A stretch of DNA of 64,000 nt, taken from Candidatus Heimdallarchaeota archaeon. GTDB lineage: Archaea; Asgardarchaeota; Heimdallarchaeia; Heimdallarchaeales; Kariarchaeaceae. The notes under the pieces are model-generated. The model searched no databases and was not told the DNA's origin. It worked only from the letters and a program-made list of their open reading frames with translations. The DNA is taken from positions 62,001-126,000 of the forward strand of contig JADCLS010000007.1 of assembly GCA_026702845.1 (NCBI GenBank). The letters are read 5' to 3'. Below are positions 54,338-63,639 of this stretch, piece by piece. The position numbers and the translations under genes were made by a program. Every line of letters starts with the position of its first letter. The first letter of the stretch is position 1.

Positions 54338-55399
54338 TCAATGCTTTCTAGTCTTCTTCCTACTCAAAGATACAAAAATTAAGGTAATTAGTAATTCATT
54401 ACTAGTGACAGTATCATTAGAATTAGAGCTCTCAAGTTCAGAGAATGATAATTTGATTATTTTTATACCCTCAGCTTGACTCGCAACATATGCTAGATCA
54501 CCTACAACAGTGAAACCCAATGGGGCTCCACCAACTGAATTCTGAGCAATCTCAATAGGTTTCAATGGATCTGAGAGCTCATATATTCTGAACCCTATTC
54601 CAAAATCTGAAACATAAAGAAAATCATCCTGGATTAACATATTAGTGAAGAATGATTCGGTATCTGAGTAGCTATTTTCCAAAGTAACCTCATTCAGATT
54701 ATTTGCGTCGTAGACATAGAATGCTTTGGAACCACCGATATACCAGACATTATTGCTTGTAGCCATACAACTCAATAATTCATCCGTCACGATATCCATA
54801 ATCAATCCAAAATTTGATTCATCATCAATTGATATAACTATCATAGTTCCATTATTGGCAAACGCAAAAACCAAGTCTTCACTGGCTGTTACATAGGAAA
54901 ATCCTTTCCCTTGAATTCTTGATATTTCATCAATTGAAGGCATATTTCCCAAATCATAAATTTCCAAATCATGTTCCCAATTAGATACGAGCAGGTAATT
55001 TCTAATAATATACACAGCTGCAGGCCTTGTGCTTGTTATCGTAGTTTGAAGTATTGGAGTAGTGGGATCATGTACATCAATTATTTTCAATCCCTGATCA
55101 TCAGCAGCAGTGAATACATAATTGTTATACACTGCTATTGAATGACCAAGATAGCCATCAGTATAGTAATGTCCCATAATCTCAGCTGTCTTTGGATCAC
55201 TAACATTATAGATATCCAAACCAGAATCTGAGAGAACATAAGCAGTATTCCCCCTAATTTCTATATCCTTCGCCCCTCCCCCATCATCTAATGTGTTTAG
55301 TATAGTTATCTCTACTTTCAATTCATCTAAAACCAAGGCCGATGAAAGAAAGGAAGCGAGTAGAAGAAGCAGAATAGGGAAATAAATGTATCGATGCAT
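54338..55399 (-). CDS. Secreted LVIVD-repeat beta-propeller protein
   Basis: A 353-aa protein with signal peptide (YFPILLLLLASFLSSALVL) and about six or seven LVIVD-type repeats of about 40 residues, e.g. NTAYVLSDSGLDIYNVSDP, NYVFTAADDQGLKIIDVHDP, and LAYVASQAEGIKIIKLS. These fold as a beta-propeller at the cell surface, probably binding protein or glycan. The C-terminus ends in a short hydrophobic stretch and basic tail (SLSRKKTRKH). Confidence 0.8.
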   Translation of the reverse strand: MHRYIYFPILLLLLASFLSSALVLDELKVEITILNTLDDGGGAKDIEIRGNTAYVLSDSGLDIYNVSDPKTAEIMGHYYTDGYLGHSIAVYNNYVFTAADDQGLKIIDVHDPTTPILQTTITSTRPAAVYIIRNYLLVSNWEHDLEIYDLGNMPSIDEISRIQGKGFSYVTASEDLVFAFANNGTMIVISIDDESNFGLIMDIVTDELLSCMATSNNVWYIGGSKAFYVYDANNLNEVTLENSYSDTESFFTNMLIQDDFLYVSDFGIGFRIYELSDPLKPIEIAQNSVGGAPLGFTVVGDLAYVASQAEGIKIIKLSFSELESSNSNDTVTSNELLITLIFVSLSRKKTRKH

Positions 55400-55815
55400 G
55401 AGTTAGTATGTATTGGATGTTTGTGAAATATAAAATTTTATCTCTAGGCAATGAGTGTAATAAGTATTGAAACTTATATCTAAAGGTAATATCAACTTAC
55501 CTAATATTAATTTAGAGCCCCAGGCGGGAATTGAACCCGCGACCTTTACATTACCAATGTAACGCTATACCACTAAGCTACTAGGGCTGACTTGAGTCGG
55601 AATGTTTTCCTTCTCTAATTACTCAATATTTTCAAGTAATATAAAATTAATTTTTGTTTCACTCAACATTCGATGAGAACTAGAATTTTTGTGGTAAATT
55701 TTAACTTCTATAAAGTTTCAATTTCGTGGTTCTTGTTTCCTTTTCATCCGTGTGCTTCACCAATCATGATTGAATTTTGGCTAGGTTTAAAGGACTTAAT
55801 AATAATTCGGGATTA
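55400..55815. other. Intergenic stretch holding only tRNA-Thr
   Basis: Apart from tRNA-Thr this AT-rich stretch has no convincing gene. TTCTATAAAGTTT near 55706 is a possible promoter for the surface protein downstream. Confidence 0.4.
55516..55587 (-). tRNA. tRNA-Thr (GGT)
   Basis: On the minus strand: acceptor GCCCTAG/CTGGGGC (7 bp, one U-G), D-arm GCTT-AGTGGTA-TAGC, anticodon stem TTACA/TGTAA around TTGGTAA (anticodon GGT), T-arm GCGGG-TTCAATT-CCCGC, discriminator T. All arms are sound. No intron and no encoded CCA. Confidence 0.92.
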
Positions 55816-57489
55816 ATGAAGGCAGTTTATACTATCTTTCTTTTCACAATCCTTCTGTTATCAGGATTGTTGATGGCATCCTCAGTACAACCAAGCCAAG
55901 ATGTAACCCCCGATATAGAAAGTGATATCATATCAGTGGAATTAGTGGAGAAAAGCATCTACTATAATGGTTCTGGAACTATTAGTGTTGTCACCGGTGA
56001 GAATATCAATAATAACTATATCGTGGCCATTGTGACTGGATCTCATGGAGTAAGATATTATTGGAGTAATCTTTATAAAAATGATACTTCAGGAGCTTAT
56101 GAGGGTACTTTCAATCCTTCAGTGTACTGGACTGATGAGGTGTATATTAGTGAGATTTATTTCTATACCTCGTATCCGGCAAGACAGGTTTATAGAAATG
56201 GTACTGATTTTGACTCACCTGAGATGACCATTCTTGGGGTAACACCAGACATTACTGCACCAACAGTTAATAGTATTGAATTGACTAACTCAGTATATGA
56301 TTGCACAATTCCCTCATCCATATCCGTTAAGGTAAATGTAACAGATGATTTGGTGGGGTATATCCAGATTTCTGGATTTCTAGTCACTGCTGAAGGTGAG
56401 TACTATGATAGTTTTATGAACTCAGGTAGCACTCCTCCTGATCTGGAATTCGCTAATGTTCATGTGGATAAATTCGGCTATGAGGGTCGGATCTGGATAG
56501 ATAATATCACCATTACTGATGGAATAGGAAATGGACATACCTATTACAATGGAACTGATATTGAGTTATATTTTGATGTGATTAATATTCTTACTGATAA
56601 TGAGGCTCCAGTAATAACTCGTGCCTTCTTCACAGAGCGATTTTCTACCTTTTCATTAGATGATATGATTGAGATTGATGAGTACTTCATAGGTGATGAA
56701 TATAGTATATATTTCGGTATTACAGTTGAGGTTGGAAATGCTAGTGTAAAATATGAGAACTTGCATGTGACCTATACTAATGAAAATGGGACCTTCCATA
56801 CTTATTTTTATCTTGAACAGGCACAATATCAAAATGAGCTGTATTATGCCTATATTAGAGATGCAAGTTTGAAAGAGGGATTATATGAAATCAAGAAATT
56901 GGAACTTACAGATATTGTTGGAAATACTATTGAGTATAATTCTTCCAACTTTGATTTCCCCTCACTGACCGTAATGAAGCCGGATAGAAAGGGAAAAGGA
57001 ATAGAGATTGAGGTAAATATGGAGACCAACCAAATTACTAATGTAGAATTTGCAGTTACCTATTCCATAAGCTCTAATTTCACCCGAGATTTGAGAAATG
57101 CTTCAATACTCATGCAACTAAGTGATTCTGAGATGATGATTTTTGACTTCCCAATTAATTTCACCATCACTGCGAATGCAATAACATCTGATGAAATCAC
57201 TTTCAGCATGCAAAAGGGAGTGTACACACTCAACTTACTCTTTTTAGATGATTTGAAGAAAGTATGGTTGAACTTTAATGCAATAATAACTGTTGAGGAT
57301 CCTGAACCCACACAAACAACAACCACACCATCTGAGACTAGTGATACTTCTGATACTTCTGTGACTACTACTGGTGAATCATCCACCACTCCTGTTGATG
57401 AATCCCTAGTAACTCCATCTCCCATATCTGCACTTGTTCCGTTTTTAGCTTTGGCTACTATGACCATAAGACGAAGACAGCAATCTTAA
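55816..57489 (+). CDS. Secreted surface protein with Thr-rich stalk and C-terminal sorting/anchor signal
   Basis: About 557 aa: signal peptide (AVYTIFLFTILLLSGLLMAS), several beta-sandwich-like domains rich in Asn/Tyr/Asp, many N-x-S/T sequons, then a Thr/Ser/Glu stalk, one short hydrophobic segment (ISALVPFLALATMTI) and RRRQQS. This tripartite end is the layout of archaeal CTERM-type anchoring signals. ATG 55816 is chosen over TTG 55777 because the signal peptide then has a normal short N-region. Confidence 0.7.
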   Translation: MKAVYTIFLFTILLLSGLLMASSVQPSQDVTPDIESDIISVELVEKSIYYNGSGTISVVTGENINNNYIVAIVTGSHGVRYYWSNLYKNDTSGAYEGTFNPSVYWTDEVYISEIYFYTSYPARQVYRNGTDFDSPEMTILGVTPDITAPTVNSIELTNSVYDCTIPSSISVKVNVTDDLVGYIQISGFLVTAEGEYYDSFMNSGSTPPDLEFANVHVDKFGYEGRIWIDNITITDGIGNGHTYYNGTDIELYFDVINILTDNEAPVITRAFFTERFSTFSLDDMIEIDEYFIGDEYSIYFGITVEVGNASVKYENLHVTYTNENGTFHTYFYLEQAQYQNELYYAYIRDASLKEGLYEIKKLELTDIVGNTIEYNSSNFDFPSLTVMKPDRKGKGIEIEVNMETNQITNVEFAVTYSISSNFTRDLRNASILMQLSDSEMMIFDFPINFTITANAITSDEITFSMQKGVYTLNLLFLDDLKKVWLNFNAIITVEDPEPTQTTTTPSETSDTSDTSVTTTGESSTTPVDESLVTPSPISALVPFLALATMTIRRRQQS

Positions 57490-57667
57490 GTTGATCTTAC
57501 ACATCAAGATGAACAGAAAATCTAGTATTGCGTATATCTTTTTCATACTAATACTATAAAAAACAGAAGTATTTTCTCACATTTCGTCTCCATTATCTTA
57601 CTGATTTCATATCATAGGCATATTGAATGTACCATATTTTCTATTTGATTGTCTTTGAAAAATATTG

Positions 57668-57687
57668 CGTATAGTCACAGCTATACG
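57668..57687. terminator. Inverted repeat between convergent genes
   Basis: CGTATAG-TCACAG-CTATACG, perfect 7-bp arms, lies between the convergent surface-protein and glycosyltransferase genes, 25 bp from the latter's stop. A hairpin terminator is possible, but no T-run follows. The rest of 57490-57712 is T-rich and holds nothing I recognise. Confidence 0.3.
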
Positions 57688-57712
57688 ACATTCATGTAAA
57701 TCATCAAAATTC

Positions 57713-59809
57713 TCAATTCTTCCTTGATAAATCAATAATCACAAGTATAAACAGCTCTAGTGAGGACAGATCAAGTGATGTGGCTGAAATAGTGCCTGAA
57801 CTGATAGCTGCTTGCTGGTTAGCTATAGTCAAGAGAGCAAGATCATAGAAATCAGAATCTGATGCTGTGGCTCCTCCTCCTCTCCATTCCTCAGCTGTTT
57901 CAATCACCTCACGTGTAGCAGCCAATTCTTCAAGTGCTGCCATAACATACAGATTGAGTGAATTGGATTCCAATCCATACACGGTACGATTAAGAGCAAT
58001 TTGTATCCAACCCTCTTCCTGAATCACATTGTACTTATCCTGCTCTAGTTGTTTATCTACCCATCCTGATGAGGACTGATACCCTACCCATATATCAAAC
58101 ATAATGGATACTAATAACTCGTAATCATGATCAAAGCTGGTTTCAGTTTGCTCAATATAATCAACTCCTGAGCTCTCACCTGTATCAATTGCCACAAAAA
58201 TTGCAGCAAGTTCATTACCAATTGAACTACCCCATCCCACATCATAGAGATTTACCATCTTGATAGAAAGGATCAGGTAACCACCTGCAATCCTCACTTG
58301 CATCTCTTCTATATCTGCTGCATCCTCGTTACTGAAATACTCATGTGTAGGGTAAGTATATGATCCACTACCCGAATCGTCTCCCACTGGATCATTCCAG
58401 ATATAGGTATCATTGATCCACTCACCTGTATCTTCAGAAATACTATGTGTCATAGTATTCCATGTTAGGGTGAAATTACCAGTATCCTCGATAACTGGAG
58501 TATCAACAAAGGGATCATCTCCAGTGTTAAGCACTGGGTCTGGGGTGAGTACAGCATAACTAAGGATGAGAATAAGTAAGATAAAGGTGCTAAAGAGCAA
58601 TGAAATGGGAATATTGCCTAAATTTTGCTTGACCTTAGATTTGCTTAATCTGAGTACTCCATTCTTTAAAGCTATCATAATCGTTTGCAGACCAATATCT
58701 ATGGGATAGCTTGCAGCAATAGAGGCAATCATAATGTAAATCACCAGATATTGTGGCCATTTAGTACTCCAAGCCAATAGGAAGATAGTATAGAGTAGAT
58801 AATACCCCAATACTATAGATATTTTAAATTTCTCATCCTCCTTGGCGATGAATAATCGGTAAAGAAGAAATCCGCATCCAAGAAAGGAAATCAAAAGGAT
58901 ATAGGGGTCGAGGTATGGATACTCTAGGTTTTGATGCCAATTGAGAGGGTTATTATTACCAAATATCCAGAGAAACTGCGCAAAGGTATTCTCATTGAGT
59001 ACTCCCTCGCTTTGGGAGTAATTAACATGGTAAAAGAGGCTATCCCGGAAATTAGATACTAGCAAGGCCCGTGGATTGAAGATTATGAAAGTTATAAGAA
59101 AGGAAACGATCCAAATTAGTTGGTCTTTCAAAGCATTATATACAGTTCTATCATTAATTTTCCCATCCCGCAATATTAAAGTCAATCCTCCAAATACTAT
59201 AATTCCAACTAATATTCCAGTGTATTTAGAAGAAAATGCAGCAGCGGAGAGCAAGGCAGACAATACCAACCATAAGTAATACTTACGCCCACCTTCTTTA
59301 TAATATCGATTTACCCAGATGATTGCAACCAAAGAGAAGATGGTGAATGCTGTTGATGTGGCCTCGAGATATGCCTCTGAACTGTACTTGATGGCCCAGA
59401 CTGAGTAGGTCCATAATAGTGCAGGGAGTATACCAAATTCAATAACTATCGCAACGGATACAAGTGCTGCAAAGATAGCAGATACCATTCTTGCTGCATC
59501 CATGGATGTAGTATTAGTATCCTCAACCATGAGTGAAGCGAACCCAAATAGTAATTTGGTTAATATAGGATGTTCTTGATTGAACTCATCATGGATAATT
59601 GCAGATATATTTCCTTCTTGTATCATAAGGGCATATCTTTCCCCAGCCTCCACATAGATGGGTTCATCCACATCTTGACCTCCATTCACAAACATTTGCT
59701 CCTGAGCCTCCATTCTGACATGTAGTGTCAGCCAGAATAATGCGATCACTTTGATCATCATCCAGATGACCCTTCGGTGTTCAGTCAATGTGGATTTTAT
59801 ATTCTCCAT
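57713..59809 (-). CDS. PMT/GT39-like membrane glycosyltransferase with extracellular sugar-binding-like domain
   Basis: A 698-aa protein. About ten helices in the first 440 residues. The first outside loop has the catalytic-type acidic pair in QDVDEPIYVEAGERYA, then QEHPILTKLL like the D/EHPP motif of GT39 enzymes, which transfer mannose from a dolichol carrier to proteins. Residues about 445-690 form an extracellular beta domain resembling the C-terminal module of glucodextranase. Its position between two secreted glycosylation-site-rich proteins suggests it modifies them. Confidence 0.75.
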   Translation of the reverse strand: MENIKSTLTEHRRVIWMMIKVIALFWLTLHVRMEAQEQMFVNGGQDVDEPIYVEAGERYALMIQEGNISAIIHDEFNQEHPILTKLLFGFASLMVEDTNTTSMDAARMVSAIFAALVSVAIVIEFGILPALLWTYSVWAIKYSSEAYLEATSTAFTIFSLVAIIWVNRYYKEGGRKYYLWLVLSALLSAAAFSSKYTGILVGIIVFGGLTLILRDGKINDRTVYNALKDQLIWIVSFLITFIIFNPRALLVSNFRDSLFYHVNYSQSEGVLNENTFAQFLWIFGNNNPLNWHQNLEYPYLDPYILLISFLGCGFLLYRLFIAKEDEKFKISIVLGYYLLYTIFLLAWSTKWPQYLVIYIMIASIAASYPIDIGLQTIMIALKNGVLRLSKSKVKQNLGNIPISLLFSTFILLILILSYAVLTPDPVLNTGDDPFVDTPVIEDTGNFTLTWNTMTHSISEDTGEWINDTYIWNDPVGDDSGSGSYTYPTHEYFSNEDAADIEEMQVRIAGGYLILSIKMVNLYDVGWGSSIGNELAAIFVAIDTGESSGVDYIEQTETSFDHDYELLVSIMFDIWVGYQSSSGWVDKQLEQDKYNVIQEEGWIQIALNRTVYGLESNSLNLYVMAALEELAATREVIETAEEWRGGGATASDSDFYDLALLTIANQQAAISSGTISATSLDLSSLELFILVIIDLSRKN

Positions 59810-59894
59810 CTATATTTAGGATAAATAGTGTATTATACAAGTATTGTTTTGATTTTTAGTTTTTTATGTGTTGAAAGTCGTAATTATTTGATTT

Positions 59895-62800
59895 TTACTT
59901 TCTTCTTCTCAATATCTGTAGTGAGAATAGGGAGAGTATACCTAGTAACATCCAAGTAGCATCAAGAGGTAATGGACTGGCTGGAGTTTCTGTTCCACCA
60001 CCAGCGGTTGCTGAAGTGGTTGTATCAGTTGTCTCATCAGTAGTACTTGTAGTACCTGTAGAAGCAGATGTTGTGGTTGTGGGATCAGTTGTGGTGGGAG
60101 TATTGGGGTCCTCAACGACAATGGTCATCCAGTACCACACGACCCATCCATCAGCATTCCATATGTAGAGTGTTGCGTTATAGGTACCCGCGGGTAGAGA
60201 TCCCAGTGTTAGGGTTACAGTGGTATCTGAGTAGTAGATATCTGCATAAATTATCACACTATCAACATATAATGCGAGATAGCCATAGGAATCATCTTCT
60301 ATATTGAAGTTCCACACAGCATAGTCGTACATACTTACTGGTGATGTGGTATTTCCATCAATAGATGGTGGATTCATCATATTATATCCTAATTCTACTT
60401 GATAGTATTCCTCATCATAATAAACCTCCTCATTATCCTGCCAGACAGTAGTGATGAAAAGATATTCACCATTTTCCATCAGCTGGTAATCAATAGGTAC
60501 AATATGCTCCAAGATACCTGATCCTGAAACCACAACAGTTTCTGTAACAGTATCATACAGCTCCCAGGTCATACTGGATTCATCCCAGTAATAGATCTCC
60601 AATTCAAAATCAAACTGAGTGCTCTCAGTATTGAAGTATTCAGCATAGAACTCAATAATATACCAGAATTCATTCAGAAATTCATTCTCACCCCAGCTAT
60701 GGAAGTGAAAATCAAGATACTCACCATCAAAAACGGTGAAGAATCCTGTTCTGGCCTCGTATAAGTAAAGTTCTCCATCAACAAATATCTCAAGCTCGAC
60801 GAGATAGAACCCATCCTCTTCGAAAACATAGACATCGCTGAACCAGCCATACATTCTGGAGGTGTCTGGGGTATTCATCTGGGTATGATACTCGACAAAA
60901 CTCATGGTTGTCTCATCCCATATAGATATGGTGAGATAAAATTCCAGTACAGTATTATCGGGAATCTCCCATTCAGCACCATACCAGACAACATTGTAAT
61001 AATCATCATCATTGATGGAATCAAAACCAAATCCACTCCATATTCCAAAATAATCATAGCCAATGAATTCACAAGCATACCATTCAAATACATTGTAGAA
61101 AAGATACTCCCCACTCTCTATGATTGCAACTTCAATGATATAGTCTCCTTCAAAGTAAACCATGAAGTATCCCCACCATTCACTGAAGTCATAATTGATA
61201 TCACTCTCTGCGGTGAATTGGTAGTAGAAATTCTCGATTTTGACATAATCATCTAGAATTTCGTCAAAATAATAGATATTTACCATATATTCGAACGTGG
61301 TTGAATCTAAGACAAAACCCCACATTTCGAAATCGAAATAAAGAACATCCTCACATCCATCATCATCCTCATCATAAGTATCGATATCAACATCCCACTC
61401 GTAGTAGGATTCAGTAAGATGTTCTACAAGTAAGAGATCGTGGAAATCAGACGCGACAAGGGAACCATTGATGAAATAATAGGTGGTAATACTGAATAAA
61501 CCTGATATGGGAGATGTGAATACATCCCAGAAATAATCATATCCCATGGTGTCGAGTATTATTGTGTAAGTTGCGTTCCAACTTCCCACCGTATCATTGG
61601 CAAATTCATGCACTATGGTGAGATTACTAACTCCGGAACCAAAGTAATAATATTCCATGTAGAATTCGAATAAATCATATTCTGAATTATCATTGATATC
61701 ATTCCAGTAAAAATCAATATAACTTACATTAAGTGGTAAATCTCCAGTGCTGTAATCATCAGTCTGGGTAAAGAATGGGGTCATGCTACCCTCACTGTAG
61801 ACCCAGAAGGTGGAGGTGATAGAGAAATTACCATTGAACCTGAAATCATAATATTCGTAGAGGGAATCATAATTGCTTCCAGTCCAGATATCAAACCATT
61901 GTGTTTCATTGAAGAGTAAGTTATCCTGATCATCATAGACCACTAACTCCCAGACTACCTGATCATTGGGTGAGAACCAAGTGTAGTAGTATTCCCACTC
62001 CACTCCGATTTCTCCGTAATCTGAATCATACCAGAGATTATAGTAGTTCAAATATATCTCCTCGATACTTGATTCAGTGATTTCAAAGACATAGGTTTCA
62101 TTTTGCTCCAACACTCCATCAAGATAGAAGAGGAACATAACACTGAAATTCCCAGCCTGATCGAATGAGAAGTACCCTTCATCATAAAATCCATAACTGC
62201 CAGAAACTGTATCCATGTAATTCATGGAATCAACAGTAGTACCAGAGTTATCTCTTAGTAGTATATCAAGACTTGCAGAGGCTGAGTTTTCACTGTATCC
62301 CCACAGATCCACCATCCAGTATGCAGCATCATTCTCCCCATTTTCATCATAATCAGTACCATCAGCATAGGAATCTATACTTACGAAGGGAGAGATTGCT
62401 GTGAAGTTGTAAACATAGAATTCATCTAAAACAAGCTCGTTATCCATCCACACCATGAAACTGAAAAAGTAATCACCTGTGGTCTCAGCAGAATGGGTGA
62501 ACCAGTTGTCAAAATAATAGTTATCATTATAATAGATGGTTGTGGCAGCAAAATCATAGTATACAGTCTCATTTGCAGCACTGCTTGAATTGTAGAAGAA
62601 TATGCTGAATTCATACTCAATAAATGACATCTCTGTGGAATATCCATAGAATTCATAGTAGAGTTCGAAGGAATCAACATAATCATCATTATCAAGATCA
62701 TTCTCATAAAAGTCGAAATTGAACATCTGCCAATCATAGATCTCATATAACATACTGCTGAAATTAAAGGCCACAAACATCATATCATTGATATATATCT

Positions 62801-63266
62801 CAGCATAGAACGTATAGGTGGCATTTTCAGGGGCATAGAAATCATTCCAGAAACCAATATTGCTAGATGAATACATGTGACGATTATCGTAATGTGTATC
62901 CACAAGCCCGGAGACATTGGAATAGACATCAACATAATACTCGACGAATAATCCTCCAGTAAACATGTATGACCAGAAATTGACATAATAGTCTACATAA
63001 TCGGTATAACCATCATCATTTCTATCACTAGTATAGGTATAGTAGGAATACCCTGTTTCTGATTCATTATACCAGCTAGTTGTTGGTTCAGGGGCTCCAA
63101 GCATGGGGCTACTCTGGACCTCAATAGACTGATTTGTGAATTGATTAACAACTGGAGTTTCAAAAGCTCCAGTTGGTTGACTAGGTAAATGTGAAACCCC
63201 ACCTGTTCCACTGAGAATAAACATCACAGTGAGAATTAACGGGGCAATAAATTCTTTCTTCATCAT
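59895..63266 (-). CDS. Giant secreted repeat protein, candidate surface-layer or adhesin
   Basis: An 1123-aa protein: signal peptide, then about eight tandem beta-domains of about 105-120 residues, extremely rich in Tyr, Phe, Trp, Asp and Glu. Many start with an Asp/Asn-rich calcium-binding-like loop (DRNDDGYTD, DLDNDDYVD, DENGENDAA, DINDNSEYD, DEDDDGCED). A last Ig-like domain, a long Thr/Ser stalk, a short hydrophobic helix and RRRK follow, i.e. a CTERM-like anchor. Many N-glycosylation sequons. TATA-like CTTATATACA 25-34 nt upstream fits ATG 63266. Function inferred as envelope or adhesion. Confidence 0.7.
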   Translation of the reverse strand: MMKKEFIAPLILTVMFILSGTGGVSHLPSQPTGAFETPVVNQFTNQSIEVQSSPMLGAPEPTTSWYNESETGYSYYTYTSDRNDDGYTDYVDYYVNFWSYMFTGGLFVEYYVDVYSNVSGLVDTHYDNRHMYSSSNIGFWNDFYAPENATYTFYAEIYINDMMFVAFNFSSMLYEIYDWQMFNFDFYENDLDNDDYVDSFELYYEFYGYSTEMSFIEYEFSIFFYNSSSAANETVYYDFAATTIYYNDNYYFDNWFTHSAETTGDYFFSFMVWMDNELVLDEFYVYNFTAISPFVSIDSYADGTDYDENGENDAAYWMVDLWGYSENSASASLDILLRDNSGTTVDSMNYMDTVSGSYGFYDEGYFSFDQAGNFSVMFLFYLDGVLEQNETYVFEITESSIEEIYLNYYNLWYDSDYGEIGVEWEYYYTWFSPNDQVVWELVVYDDQDNLLFNETQWFDIWTGSNYDSLYEYYDFRFNGNFSITSTFWVYSEGSMTPFFTQTDDYSTGDLPLNVSYIDFYWNDINDNSEYDLFEFYMEYYYFGSGVSNLTIVHEFANDTVGSWNATYTIILDTMGYDYFWDVFTSPISGLFSITTYYFINGSLVASDFHDLLLVEHLTESYYEWDVDIDTYDEDDDGCEDVLYFDFEMWGFVLDSTTFEYMVNIYYFDEILDDYVKIENFYYQFTAESDINYDFSEWWGYFMVYFEGDYIIEVAIIESGEYLFYNVFEWYACEFIGYDYFGIWSGFGFDSINDDDYYNVVWYGAEWEIPDNTVLEFYLTISIWDETTMSFVEYHTQMNTPDTSRMYGWFSDVYVFEEDGFYLVELEIFVDGELYLYEARTGFFTVFDGEYLDFHFHSWGENEFLNEFWYIIEFYAEYFNTESTQFDFELEIYYWDESSMTWELYDTVTETVVVSGSGILEHIVPIDYQLMENGEYLFITTVWQDNEEVYYDEEYYQVELGYNMMNPPSIDGNTTSPVSMYDYAVWNFNIEDDSYGYLALYVDSVIIYADIYYSDTTVTLTLGSLPAGTYNATLYIWNADGWVVWYWMTIVVEDPNTPTTTDPTTTTSASTGTTSTTDETTDTTTSATAGGGTETPASPLPLDATWMLLGILSLFSLQILRRRK

Positions 63267-63290
63267 TTGCTATTCTCTCAGTAACTAATT

Positions 63291-63300
63291 TGTATATAAG
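63291..63300 (-). promoter_or_regulatory. TATA box of the giant surface protein
   Basis: Minus strand CTTATATACA, 25-34 nt before the ATG at 63266; consistent with a leaderless mRNA. Confidence 0.45.
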
Positions 63301-63331
63301 CATGAATATCGAAGAGAACAAAATGGAGAAT

Positions 63332-63345
63332 CTTCTTGCAAGAAG
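63332..63345. promoter_or_regulatory. Perfect palindrome CTTCTTGCAAGAAG
   Basis: A 14-bp perfect palindrome about 32 bp upstream of the TATA box of the giant surface protein gene; operator-like. Confidence 0.4.
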
Positions 63346-63354
63346 CGATCTCAC

Positions 63355-63380
63355 TATAGATTAAGAAGTATTAATCTATA
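63355..63380. promoter_or_regulatory. Inverted repeat TATAGATTAA-N6-TTAATCTATA
   Basis: Two perfect 10-bp arms around GAAGTA, 9 bp beyond the previous palindrome. It could act as a second operator or as an RNA hairpin for a transcript running either way. Confidence 0.4.
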
Positions 63381-63488
63381 TAATTTTCTCTAGATGAAGA
63401 TAGGGTGAAATTCGCGGGGATAATACTGTGTACAAACTATCTGAATATTGATTTTTCACAGGAAATTTATTATTAACCTCAATTTCCA

Positions 63489-63569
63489 ATGGTAGATAAG
63501 CTGAATTTGGTAAAAAAGTTAAGAGATTATGATCGACCAACTTATTATGAAAGCATGGGAGGAAAATAG
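63489..63569 (+). CDS. Possible 26-aa small protein
   Basis: ATG 63489 to TAG 63569 encodes a basic peptide starting MVDKLNLVKKLRDYD. TATA-like ATTTATTATTA lies about 15-25 nt upstream. Too short to judge coding potential. The remaining 63267-63639 gap holds the palindromes listed and nothing else recognised. Confidence 0.2.
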   Translation: MVDKLNLVKKLRDYDRPTYYESMGGK

Positions 63570-63639
63570 ATATAAATTACCCTCAAGGAATCGACTTGAC
63601 GCAATCTAGGGTAGTATCTCCTAGGTTTGGGTGGTTACA

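Noticed and set aside
60885..61256. 123-codon plus frame inside the giant surface protein
   Set aside because: Shadow of a strongly biased minus-strand gene with continuous repeats across it.
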